Positions 19,054-28,390 of a stretch of 64,000 nucleotides of DNA are shown here, in pieces (position 1 is the first letter of the stretch; the number at the start of each line of letters is the position of its first letter). Location of the stretch: NCBI GenBank assembly GCA_009760855.2, contig WPIO01000033.1:2272501-2336500 (forward strand), in the 5' to 3' direction. The position numbers and the translations under genes were made by a program. This DNA comes from Cristatella mucedo. Taxonomy: Eukaryota > Bryozoa > Phylactolaemata > Cristatellidae. The notes under the pieces are model-generated. The model ran no database searches. It saw nothing but the letters and a program-made list of their open reading frames with translations, and was not told where the DNA came from.

Positions 19054-22000
19054 AGCCCTCTGATACCTGCCCTGGTTTTTTTTTAGTGTTTTATGCATGC
19101 AGCCGAGGGTTCAGATACATGCCTGTACTTGCAGAGTCTCATAAGGCCACCGAGGAAATAGGGATAGAGAGATAGATGGAACGGATGCTTACTTTCAACA
19201 GATCGTCCAAACCTGCAAATTTGGGTCCGTGCACTACCACTTTAGATCTCAAGGCTGCCAACTGTAATGCCCAGCACTGGACTTGCAGCTCTGGCCGTGC
19301 TGCCAAGGAATGAAGTACAAGGAGCTAAAAACTGAAACGTTCCAAACTAAACCTATTATTCAAGTGCTAGAACTTATGACGAATAGACAATGCTCTTTAA
19401 ACCTTTTATCGAGTGCACCCTTTCAACTGCTCACTTCGTAAAAGTTCACAAGTCTTAATGACAGCCGATTCGCTAATCATGCTTAATGCATCTTTAAATA
19501 TTTCCACTCGTCTAGACACAGTTGAAAAAGATCCCTTACACGTCGTTAACACAAGACTCATTTTAAAATACAAGCCCCTGCTACACCAGCCAGAATGCAA
19601 TCACTGCTGCCTGTCTAAACAGGTACGAGTGAACAAGGCCGAAGCTCACACAGGACAAATCATATTCAAAACCTAGTAAAGGATCCCAGTTTGCCACGCG
19701 AGTGAACGATTGTAAAGTCCACAATGCAGAACAATAGCTGTGGCTTCAGACCGTTGGGGCCTAAATCGACTTAATGCTTCACATACTGTTTAATTACATA
19801 TTTTAATAACCTGGATAATAATAATAATAATAATGCACTCAATAAAGCACCCTCAGAAAACTCAATCTCTTTCTAGGCGTTTTACATTTGCTGCAAAGAA
19901 AAACGCGATTGAATGGTGAGTAATATCATGCTTGATAAACAACAAGAATAACATGGTTAGGGGTGACATGCACAGGGTCAGCATGCAAGTGTGGTTAGTG
20001 GCAGCATGCACAGTGTCAGCAAGCATAAGCACATGAAGGACGAATCACATGGACCCACTAAATGCTATCCTAAATAGGTGTTTTTAAGTTCTTTTTAAAT
20101 GTGGTCAAGTCAGGGGATGTTGTGACACAAGTCGGGAGTGAGTTATATCTCAGGGGAGTGAGAAAAATAACTAGCTTGATCGGGACAGTCGATCTTGGCG
20201 ACTGTCTGGCAAAAACAACTTTTTACTAGCCGCGCCTTGGTTAAGCGCTCGATGCCTTGAGTAAACCGTATGGGTCCGCCTGCTCGAGCCCCATCTGAAT
20301 CCTGTGGGAATGGTTCTCTTGCTAAGTTGAGCATGATCAGATTCTGTGCAGCCAGTTTGGTATACACGTTTGTACCTAGCTGTTGTCCCTGCCCCAGTCG
20401 TGACACGGCAGTAGAGAGGGTTAGGTAAAGGTCACAAAGAAACTGAAGCATCAGGGGAGCGATCATTCTGCATTTTTTTTATAGGGGAGGGGACTGCTTC
20501 TGACTATCTGAATACTTTCACACGGGCTGCAAACGGGACAGCCATTTTTACGCCTGCCGCCAAGTGTTACCATCAGAGTAATAATAATGATAATAATAAT
20601 ACACTTGATAAAGTGTCCTAAGAGAACTCAATCTCTTTCTAGGTGCTTTACATTTGCTGCAAAGGAAGCACGATCGAATGATTAGTAGTAGCATGCTCAA
20701 TAAACAACAAGAATAACATGATTAGGGGTGACATGCACAGGGTCAGCATGCAAGTAAGGTTAGTGGCAGCATGCACAGTGTCACCATGCATACCACATAA
20801 AGGTTGAATCACAGGGACCCCTTGAATGCTATAATAAGTAGGTGCGTTTGAATAGTCCTCTTGAAGCAGGTAGCTACTTGCCGCGCCCCTCATTATCCTT
20901 TACACACCCAAGGTATATGTACCTATCGTTCTAAGCCTTCGAGTCGGCCACGAGGGTTGAAAACATAACTTACATCATGGAGACATTGGCTCTTGATGTG
21001 GGACTTAACTCCCCATAGTATGCACTAAGCATGGACAGTGCATCGACTTGAAGGTTTTGTCCTTCACTTTTAGCTCCCTTCATTCTCATGCTTCAGCCTA
21101 CCCACCTGAGCTACTTCTTAATCAGGCTGGGCATGTACCACCCACACTTCTGACACTAGTAATTTCCTTATGCCTCGAACAATCTTTTGGAAACAGTGCC
21201 TGCCTTTAGTTCGTATACTAAGCAAGCCTGGAACTCTCTCCCGGCTGATGCCATGACATTCCCTGACTTGAAATTTAAAAAGAAGCTAATAAGGCACCTG
21301 TTCCTAACAGCTTTGCTGGTTCCGTGTGGCATGTCTTTTAGTGCTTACAAGAGCAGACACTATGCATGCTATCACTAATCAATCAACATGCTTCCTTTAC
21401 AGATTATGAAAAGTACCTAGAAAGAGATTTCGTTCTCTTGCATACTATCCAAATGTCTTACCTCTCGGCTTTTGAAAATTTAGGCACAAGACTGCTTCCG
21501 AAGCCATTCATCATTCCAGTCCCACTGATAATGAGCTGTTTACCACAATGGCCAGGTTTTTCATCGCTAATTAACTCACTGATCCCCCCTAGTCTAGATC
21601 GCTGGATTTCAAATCTGGAAAGCTGCCAAAATGCCGATTAACTTCTAGTTTTTTCAAAATACAGCCTGCTATGTTGGTTTTTATATGATCAGGGGCCATG
21701 TATTGGATTTATTGGAGGGGCCATGTATTGTAGTTATTGGACGACTTTCGATAGCTCATGTACAAAGAAAACTAAAAACCCCTCATTCTGGCCAGCTAGA
21801 CCCTCGACGGCAAGCTCACTCACACCTTGCTGAAGTGCTAACAGAGGCATATTTATTCTACAGGTCCCTCATAGCTGTCCCATCCTTTCACAAGATTGTT
21901 TGTGACAGCTGCTTTTGTTCTGTAGGGCCCAAGCCTGTGGAACTCACTTCCCCAATTCTTAATAATATAAGGAGATCTTGTCTCCTGCTGACTCTGGTCA

Positions 22001-22901
22001 TTCTTTTCCCAGCCACCCTACACTAATATACTGTAACTGACTTTCTCGACCGTCTTCCTACATAAGCTATGCCACTGAATTTGCTGCGTGTGACGAAGGC
22101 CGCCAATCAAGGTCAGTACATAAATAATGGAGATATTATTCACCAATTCATTTGCAGTCCCTGCCAAACCAATCTTAGCACCAGTGAAAGATAAGAGTAC
22201 TGAAGCAGAACGGATAGCAATAAGTAACGATACCAAGCGAAATTCTCAGCATGACGTATAGCATCCAGGATCACTGCTCGAACGAGCAAAAGAAATGGCA
22301 CGTGGTAGCCTACATTCAAATTTTGATGAACAAAACAAATGATTTTATATGTGATGCTTGGTCTAAGCAGAAATGATCAAAGAAAATGCAACTACCAACA
22401 GCAGCCGATCCTGCTAACATGGCACTGAGGCTGACTATAACAGGCAGAATTCCAGGAAATATAGTAAATGTAACTCAATGGAGTACATTCAGGAATCCTG
22501 GGACGGCTTCCTGAAGTCATCACTGATGTCGTCAGGATGACTGGCGTCCCCAACCACGACCGCTAATGGGCCACAGATCAAAGGGCTAAATCAGCGTGAC
22601 TTAATGGTAATAAACTACATTTTAACGACTGAAAAAGAAATACTGCTCTCACGTACCAAATGGCTCTGCATTTCGTTCGATATATGTCAGTGTTTTTCTT
22701 GAGAAACTCGGTTTCGGCTGGGACTCGGGGAGTTGGTTGACGAACGTTGTACAGCTTGCTGGGAGCTTTCGGCAACCGAGGGTCCTTTCGCCATCGAACA
22801 AAGGTCAAAAGAGGTAGCAAAGTAATGGGCTGTTCTCCGCAAGGACAACACTTTACCAGGACAGACCGTCGAAGACCTGAAAAGCTACCGATAGCGCTCA
22901 T
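12772..22901 (-). CDS. MRPS26: Mitochondrial small-subunit ribosomal protein mS26
   Basis: Four exons on the minus strand: 22901-22657, 18369-18238, 15677-15554 and 12993-12772. Phases agree at every junction (2, 2, 0), giving 240 residues (human about 205). mS26 is an animal-type protein of the mitochondrial 28S subunit. The N-terminus has a presequence-like start (MSAIGSFSGLRRSVLVK), then FVRWRKDPRLPKAPSKLYNV, which matches the conserved RW-K-PxxxxAKSKxxxV block. Next come YRTKCRAIW, the EWNAVVARER segment, a long charged helix (ARNDERDRLRQEA, then ESQQKRAVDLV) and the conserved C-terminal LLSIVKDPSFALD. The Gly/Ser/Arg-rich tail after residue about 205 is longer than in the vertebrate protein. 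An upstream in-frame TTG at 22937 is less likely than the ATG at 22901. The introns (about 4.3, 2.6 and 2.6 kb) are filled with L2, SINE and CT repeats. Confidence 0.85.
13623..13694 (+). repeat. CT microsatellite
   Basis: About 70 bp of CT/CCCT repeat in the last intron of MRPS26. It also creates chance frames of RERE or SLSL on either strand. Confidence 0.95.
13945..15080 (-). mobile_element. L2-like LINE copies, 3' parts
   Basis: There is a short tail at 13945-14100, then a longer 3' fragment at 14115-15080 with PTRPSIIPPAFRNP/SYAPKAWNSLP-type frames and an internal partial duplication of the coding end (about 14420-14460 and 14640-14700). It is minus strand and intronic. Confidence 0.8.
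15111..15302 (+). mobile_element. SINE family B copy with TTTA/TTA tail
   Basis: This is one of the best-kept family B copies: A-box region 'ggcacactaggtaaggtgg', B box 'gtgggttcgattcctg', body 'gcgattctttatcgccactg', and the end 'atcagctaggatttatttat' running into a TTTA/TTA-rich tail. Confidence 0.8.
15554..15677 (-). CDS. MRPS26: MRPS26 exon 3
   Basis: The acceptor 'cgttatgtcag' is phase 2 and the donor AATAAG|GTAAGC is phase 0. It encodes a charged helix, ILRQAARNDERDRLRQE to AVDLVHKNK. Confidence 0.85.
15831..15856. repeat. Near-perfect inverted repeat (hairpin)
   Basis: 'gatactcttatcata' is followed after four bases by 'gatatgatagagtatc', forming a stem of about 11-14 bp. It lies in the MRPS26 intron and no function is evident. 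Confidence 0.7.
16605..17099. other. Unexplained open frames on both strands inside an MRPS26 intron
   Basis: A 140-codon plus frame (16680-17099, no ATG start) overlaps a 70-codon minus frame (16817-16605). Within the minus frame, 'gtcggtcggtgcag' and GAAG|GTAATC could bound an 82-nt exon. I recognise no family. Confidence 0.2.
17515..17598 (+). repeat. Tandem duplication, 42-bp unit
   Basis: Two adjacent copies of 'ccctttgctact...gactcacgtgcgt' (17515-17556 and 17557-17598) differ at two positions. Confidence 0.9.
18075..18222 (+). repeat. Protein-like dispersed repeat R2, copy 1
   Basis: 148 bp that align without a gap to the reverse complement of 20235-20382, with about 25 mismatches by my count. 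Both lie in open frames with similar products: QLGTN(I/V)Y, then LAAQN, then FPQD(A/S)DGA, then AGGPI. It ends just short of MRPS26 exon 2. I recognise no family. Confidence 0.6.
18238..18369 (-). CDS. MRPS26: MRPS26 exon 2
   Basis: The acceptor 'ctattattgtttcctag' is phase 2 and the donor AAAG|GTTCGT is phase 2. It encodes NLVAEQYADAEKI through DEWNAVVARE, and the WN(A/E)xVAxER motif is typical of mS26. Confidence 0.85.
18961..19051 (+). repeat. CT microsatellite
   Basis: About 90 bp of nearly pure CT, in MRPS26 intron 1. Confidence 0.97.
19815..20150 (-). mobile_element. L2-like LINE 3' fragment
   Basis: An AAT microsatellite end near 19815, the conserved tail, and the 3' UTR up to the last coding bases. 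It is joined at about 20148 to unrelated sequence that leads into repeat R2 copy 2. Confidence 0.75.
20235..20382 (-). repeat. Protein-like dispersed repeat R2, copy 2
   Basis: The partner of 18075-18222 in opposite orientation, inside a 107-codon frame (20466-20143). Conservation without indels over 148 bp suggests a former coding sequence of a mobile element. Confidence 0.6.
20578..20860 (-). mobile_element. L2-like LINE 3' fragment
   Basis: AAT repeats, the 'gtgtcctaagagaactcaat' tail and the 3' UTR, on the minus strand. Confidence 0.7.
21040..21460 (+). mobile_element. Diverged L2-like LINE 3' fragment
   Basis: Plus-strand remnants of the same ORF end, in several frames: a VLSFTF-like start, 'KQAWNSLPADAMTFPDLKFK', and a tail with 'aagtacctagaaagagattt'. 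It is more diverged than other copies. Confidence 0.6.
22657..22901 (-). CDS. MRPS26: MRPS26 exon 1
   Basis: It starts at ATG 22901. The donor is ATTTG|GTACGT, ending in phase 2; the split codon completes to Trp with the first base of exon 2. It carries the presequence and the conserved RWRKDP and SKLYNV block. Confidence 0.85.
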
Positions 22902-22937
22902 GCCGGAAAAGGCGATCCCACTGGTGTACCTCAGCAA

Positions 22938-23856
22938 CTAGTCCTCTAGCAGCATGTGCGTGTGGTGATGTAAGCTTGAGTTTATCAAATCTCATCTTGA
23001 AATCACTATTGTTAATCAATTTAGCAAATATGCAACACTTTGGCGTCAAATTATGCAATAAAATGAATAATTTTGAGTTAAACTCGCTAGATTTGCTGAT
23101 CTATAATCGATCTGTACCAGAGGGGTGGCTTGGATGTGCAGCAGCAGGCACATGAGCCTAATAATTGGGAGGGACTCGATTAGCTCTGCCATGGCCTGCC
23201 GTTCCCGAATTCACTGCATATCTAATAAAAGTTATAGACGAGAAAATATGTATAGATAAGCCTAGCACAGAGCCACTAAAATTAACCCCGCTTCTCTGCA
23301 CCAGCAGCGCATCTGCAATTTGGAATCCGGTTATGGCTAGCTCTCGGCTGCACGCCCAGCGCTACCAAAAGTAGATGACGCTTGTTTCGCCTTCAGCAAG
23401 TTTTCTGAAATCCCCCTCCAACTTTCTATGTAATTGTCTGCACCCAACTGCCGGCGTCTACGTAGCATATTTCTTCATCAGCTGGTAATTCGCATGCACC
23501 TAGGACGGCTCATTTATCCGCGTGGGCCGCAAGCTGGGAAAGGATAGAAGGAAAAAAATGGCTGTCGCTGCTTATTTACACTCGAACTGAAGTGCCTGTC
23601 GTGTATTGGTGGTGAAATTTTGCAGCTCACGCCTCTAACATATTCTGGGGTCTACCCTGCACACTGCACACATATCTAATGTCTATGCCACAGAAGAATG
23701 GCTTCTTCTTTATATTGCTGTTTGACAACACTATGGTGAGGTTCAGAAATATTTGAAAGGAAGCGCCTCACTTTTTATATTCGGTTTCAGAGCCTAAGCA
23801 AAATTGAATATTCTCGGTGAGTTTCTTTTAATTGCAAAAGCGTTCGGGTATAGCGT
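22938..23856. other. Upstream of MRPS26; no gene recognised
   Basis: This region should contain the MRPS26 promoter, but I cannot point to a specific element. It is AT-rich with short chance frames. Confidence 0.35.
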
Positions 23857-24131
23857 TGTATGCGCCTGCGGCTTCTGCTCTAATTAGCAAAGCGCCAGAC
23901 GCTAATACACATGCCTCACCTGTGGCCATTAGTTAAGCTATTGAAGCAGTGCAGCGTCGCGCAACTAATACAGGTTATATTTTCTGTCATCTGCTGCGAT
24001 TGATTGGGCTCCCATATATGTGCCCGTTGGGAGTAATAAAGTAGAGTCTCGTTTACCGAGCACGTGCGCCCGCTTTGTCTCCGTGAGACTCCCACTATAA
24101 CAGCCACCGCCGGAGACACTGTAATACAACA
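23857..24131 (+). repeat. Solo LTR related to the Gypsy element at 43.9 kb
   Basis: It starts TGTATGCGCC like the LTR at 47391. It carries AATAAA (in 'gggagtaataaagtagagtc'), then the shared 'gagtctcgttta', 'tctccgtgagactcc' and 'gccgccgg'-like blocks, and ends in ...CAACA. No internal region lies next to it. I see no clear target-site duplication. Confidence 0.65.
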
Positions 24132-25650
24132 ATAACCAGAGTTTTGATGATTGGAATCAAACAGAATAAAGCTTATTATTTTAAGAATGATTTTTTCCTT
24201 TTAATTTAGCTATTAGTAGACTCTAAAATAAACTAGGAAAGCCCTTAGCTCCGTACGGAAAGCTTGAAACTTGGAGAGCCTGAGGCTGCGCGCCGAATGG
24301 GCTCCGCTTAGAAGGCATATTGAATAAGCATGCCTAAAAATGATTACCGATTCAGCAACAATAAAAATACAATCCCCATAAAACATAATATCAACCGTTG
24401 AAGCTAGCAATTCATCTGCGCGTCGAAGGGGCGCCGGTCTGGCAGCATTTCTAGCCCCATCTAACAAAGAAGAAGTTCCCCACTGGAGAAACTTCTCGAA
24501 CATTTGACACCGGTAAGTATCTCAAGCCGCTATACAATATTTAATATTCATTAATTTCATTTACTAAGTTCCTAAACCTGGTAGCCAGATCCGTAGAGTT
24601 GTGTTGGCCGTCGGGAGGTCTGCCGGGCCATCGTGGCTGGACCAAAGACTCAACACAGATACTGCTCATTTGGCCTCAATGCAGTTCCATGCCAGGGCAG
24701 CCAGGAATAATGGCTGAATTTAAGCATTGTTAAGCGAATTGCTGCGCTTACTACCCTTGCATCGTCGTTTTTTTATCAGCCTGAAGAACAGATGCGAAAA
24801 AGTTGCGTCTTGTAATAGCTCGCTGTCCGGCAACCCGAGAGAGGCACTTGGAGCACGTCGGCTCTCAAGGAGCGCCGCATGACGCATGGCTTCCACCAAG
24901 CTTCCATCTAGGCATGGTGGCCCCATCTGGAGGCAGAGCGTGAGGCTTCGTGTCAAGGATGCACAACCTGGCGGCTGGCACTATTAGCCTTTCTTCCGCA
25001 TCGTATATTCTTCTGGAAGGAGACTCAAGTTCTGCACGCCGAAGAAGCAACAATAAGACGGGATTTTCAACCCCGCTAAGAAAGGGTAGCATCCCATTTT
25101 TTTCAAAATCTGAATATTCACACGGAAGAAGCGAAACCCGGAAATCTTTTTTGGGTGCCCTCGTAAAAGAGACTGCTACCCCCAATTGCAGAGCCCGAAG
25201 CTGCGCCCCGAAAGCTTTCCAACCAGTCTGTGCTTTCGCTACCCCATATAAAACCGTTGGTTAGCTTCCCTCCGGAAAAACAGCCTAGAGCGGCAGAGTG
25301 CCCTTCGGTGCGTCGCCCTGCAAAGAAAGGCTCACTGGCCTCTCTAAGCGAGCGCGGCTATTTTGGAACAAACCGAAACCACGCTCAGAAGGCGCGCCGC
25401 CTGAAATCCTTCCGAATAGAAGTGCGAACCCAAATTTCTGGAGCCCGACAAGCGAGCCCTGCGGCGCTCCGCTCCTGTATTCTTACAGCCCGAGAAAGGC
25501 TTAGCGCCCCAGTCTTCTTGAAAACATGATTGCCCCCTTAAGAGACTAATGGTTGCCCAATTTGAAGACGGGACGTGAGCGTGCATGCTGAATGCGCTCC
25601 GCGCTAGGATAGTCTCCAGTCTCATCTAAGAAATTAAACGATATGGTCGA
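24132..25650. other. No gene recognised
   Basis: Several frames of 70-105 codons occur on both strands, but none has a recognisable domain. Short phrases such as 'gagcccgaa' and 'gcgctccgc' recur, possibly from an old repeat. Confidence 0.3.
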
Positions 25651-25654
25651 TTCT

Positions 25655-25655
25655 C

Positions 25656-25687
<32 letters not shown>

Positions 25688-26100
25688 CACTTGATAAAGC
25701 ACCCTCAGAGAACTCAATCTCTTTCTACGTGCTTTACATTTGCTGCAAAGGAAAACGCGATTAAATGGTGAGTAATATCATGATTGATAAACAACATGAA
25801 CAACATGGTTAGTAGTGACATGCACAAGGTCAGCATGCAAGTGTGCTTAGCGGCAGCGTGCACAGTGTCAGCACGCAAAAGCACATGAAGGACGATTCGC
25901 AGGACCCACTAAATGCTGTTCTAAATAGGCGTGTTTTGAAGTTCTTTTTATATGTGGTCGAGTCAGGGGATGTTGTGACGCAAGTCGGGAGTGAGTTCCA
26001 GGCTTTGGGAGCATGCGAACTAAATGCAGGGTCTCCAAAGGATTTGAGGCTTGTACGAGGTATTGGTAAATTGTTGGATTCCGAAAAGGGAGTGGTACGA
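25655..26100 (-). mobile_element. L2-like LINE 3' fragment
   Basis: An (AAT)n start (25659-25686), the tail, 3' UTR and ORF end (SHAPKAWNSLPTCVTTSPDS, then TRLFRTAFSGSCE). It fuses at about 26100 to unrelated GC-richer sequence, giving a 175-codon chimeric frame. Confidence 0.85.
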
Positions 26101-26364
26101 TGGTCTACAAAGAACCACCTCGAACCTGCGCTCGTGAAGGCGCGAGGTCCGAAAAGCCTCAAGAGCCTCCTTCCAAGTCCGGTTGCCCCTCCCTGGAAGC
26201 GTGCTTGCCACCTGAAAAGAGCCGCAGACAGCTTCCACGAGGTGTACGGGGCCAGTCTGGCAGTCGGCGGCCTAAAATGCTGCAAAGTCGTTGTTGGGCA
26301 GCTCAACCCCCCCTCCAGCCGGATCAATGAGCGGGAAGGATTTAGTCTTCTGCCCACGCTCTAG

Positions 26365-28390
26365 TGCGCGGGTAATCTATTGTGTTTCGCTTTAAAATAA
26401 CCGCGAAATTTATTTCAAAAGAGGCCGATTAACCTTGAATGGTTAAAGTGACAGAATTCTTCAGTATTGTCTGTATTTGTTCAACAAACCGTCAAGAATC
26501 TGTTGGATAAATACAATTACGTAATTTTGGCGTAGGGCACACAAAGCCTCCGCTACTTTCAGCGAACGATTCGCGGCTAACACGGCGCAATGCAAATGAA
26601 TTACATTTTTATGGACGTCGAGCCCATTAGGAAACTAAAGCTGGGCATAGATATAGCGTAGCTACGGGAGGGAGCCGAGGAAATTAACAGAGAAGGCTAC
26701 TCGAAAAGAGAGAAGGACTTGATAGTAGGTGTCAAGTCTGCATCGTTGCGCCAACTATGGGACTTGAGTTCCACAATCAAGGACTTTTATTAGAGTACAG
26801 CTTCGTTTTCTAAAGGCCCTTGGACGAGAGGAGAACATTTGTTGCATGTTTTTACAGGAAGCAACAGAGGGTGCGAAGACTAGGATGGTTGCCACCGCAA
26901 CTATGCTAATAGGAAGCGACAGAAACAACTAGTCGTGGAACTTGTCAATTAAATAGTTACTTCGCTTGCCTTTGCTGCTAAGTCGAAAGTCGCCTAACAA
27001 GTGCCATGGCTACAGACGGTGTGTGATCAGGTCTCTTAGACCAATAGAATGACCCTTTGTTCAGGATGATCAGCGCGGGGGGGGGGGCGTAACGCCTTTT
27101 TTGCCGCCCCGACAGGAAAGACTTAATGCTGTCCAATCGAAGTATCGCCGTGGTTTGCTAAGATCGTTGGCTAGTAAATAAGAAATGAGCTCTCACCTCC
27201 TTATTGTGAGCTGCAGAGAACGCGGTATATGGCGCTAGCTAAAAGTCTTCTAAAAAAGCTGCAACTGACGAAAAACAGTGCGTTATAGCGTGCCTCTGTG
27301 GTCGAGGCCGTCGATGCATCGATATGAGAAAAATAAGAATGCTCAAGACAGCGTGGCTTTGATGACACAGCAGTTTTGGCTCGCGTTGAAATTTGTTCTC
27401 GATCAATAGAAATTAACGAAGATGAAATACATAGTCAGCGATTACTTCGCTGAAATCTCAATAGTTTAACGGTATTTATTTATCCATCGTTATCCTAAAA
27501 TATCACATTTACTCACCCGGGATCAGCTATCTCAAGTCACGACGCTTGCTATAAATAGACACCAACACTGAGTCAAGAAAACGCAAACTCTGGAACTTCG
27601 CAGGCACATGATCTGTTTTGCTTACAATATGTACAGCTTTAAAAAAATAAAGTATGTAAGTTTAAGTAATCCAGGAATGGCGCCGCTGCCGGGGAATGCA
27701 ACTAAACCAGAAAATGTTTTAGAACTATCATTCAAAGGATTGGGGGAGTTTTATCGTCGCTGGCCAAATTCTAATAGCTTTTGGCAGAGCATAGAGCACA
27801 CGAGAGCCTAATTGATGACGTCGACAGATATTCATTTCCTACCTTCTTGAAGAGGAAACTGCGCAGAAAGCCAGCTAGGGACGCTAAATTAATAACTAGA
27901 GCGTACATATCCAAGTATTTTCAATGATAAGCTCCGGACAAATATGTAGATCCTCTTTTGGAATAGGAAGCAATTTAATATATGTGCTCAGGTTTGACTC
28001 CCACGACAAGAGCAAACATCGAATCCTTTGTGGGAGGAAAGTGAGCTAAAACTGTGAAGCTCATCTGCCGGTAATGTTGACCCTACCGTGTTTATCACTC
28101 AATTTTTACCTAAAAATTATTTAATATAAATAGTAAAGTAGCTATTGAAGGACTTCTAACTTCACTTCAATTGAAAAAGTCTACGTCAATTGAATGGTTG
28201 GTATGGCTAGGCTTTAGTTGCAACCTGTTGAGACAAAATGCATCAAACGTCATGCAAAATACTGGTGAACAGCGTAAAAATATGAGAAGAATTATTTGAA
28301 TAAGCCTACTCAGATGAAAGTAGATCAAGTTACAAGATACATAATGTCTGAGGAATCGGCCTAATCGTAAAAAGCGAAGTAGTTAATATC
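26365..28390. other. Intergenic, AT-rich; nothing recognised
   Basis: No long frames, no family members and no RNA gene seen. A G10 run lies near 27077. Confidence 0.4.

Noticed and set aside
19193-19299. A 107-nt exon-like block on the minus strand with a good acceptor ('cattccttggcag') and donor (AAA|GTAAGC)
   Set aside because: It lies inside MRPS26 intron 1, ends in phase 0, and cannot join exon 2 (phase 2). MRPS26 is complete without it and the product is not recognised.
22902-22937. N-terminal extension of MRPS26 to 22937
   Set aside because: That start is a TTG codon. The first in-frame ATG is at 22901.
25843-26364. Open frames of 173-175 codons on both strands
   Set aside because: They are chimeras of an L2 3' end (to about 26100) and unrelated flanking sequence, with no domain.
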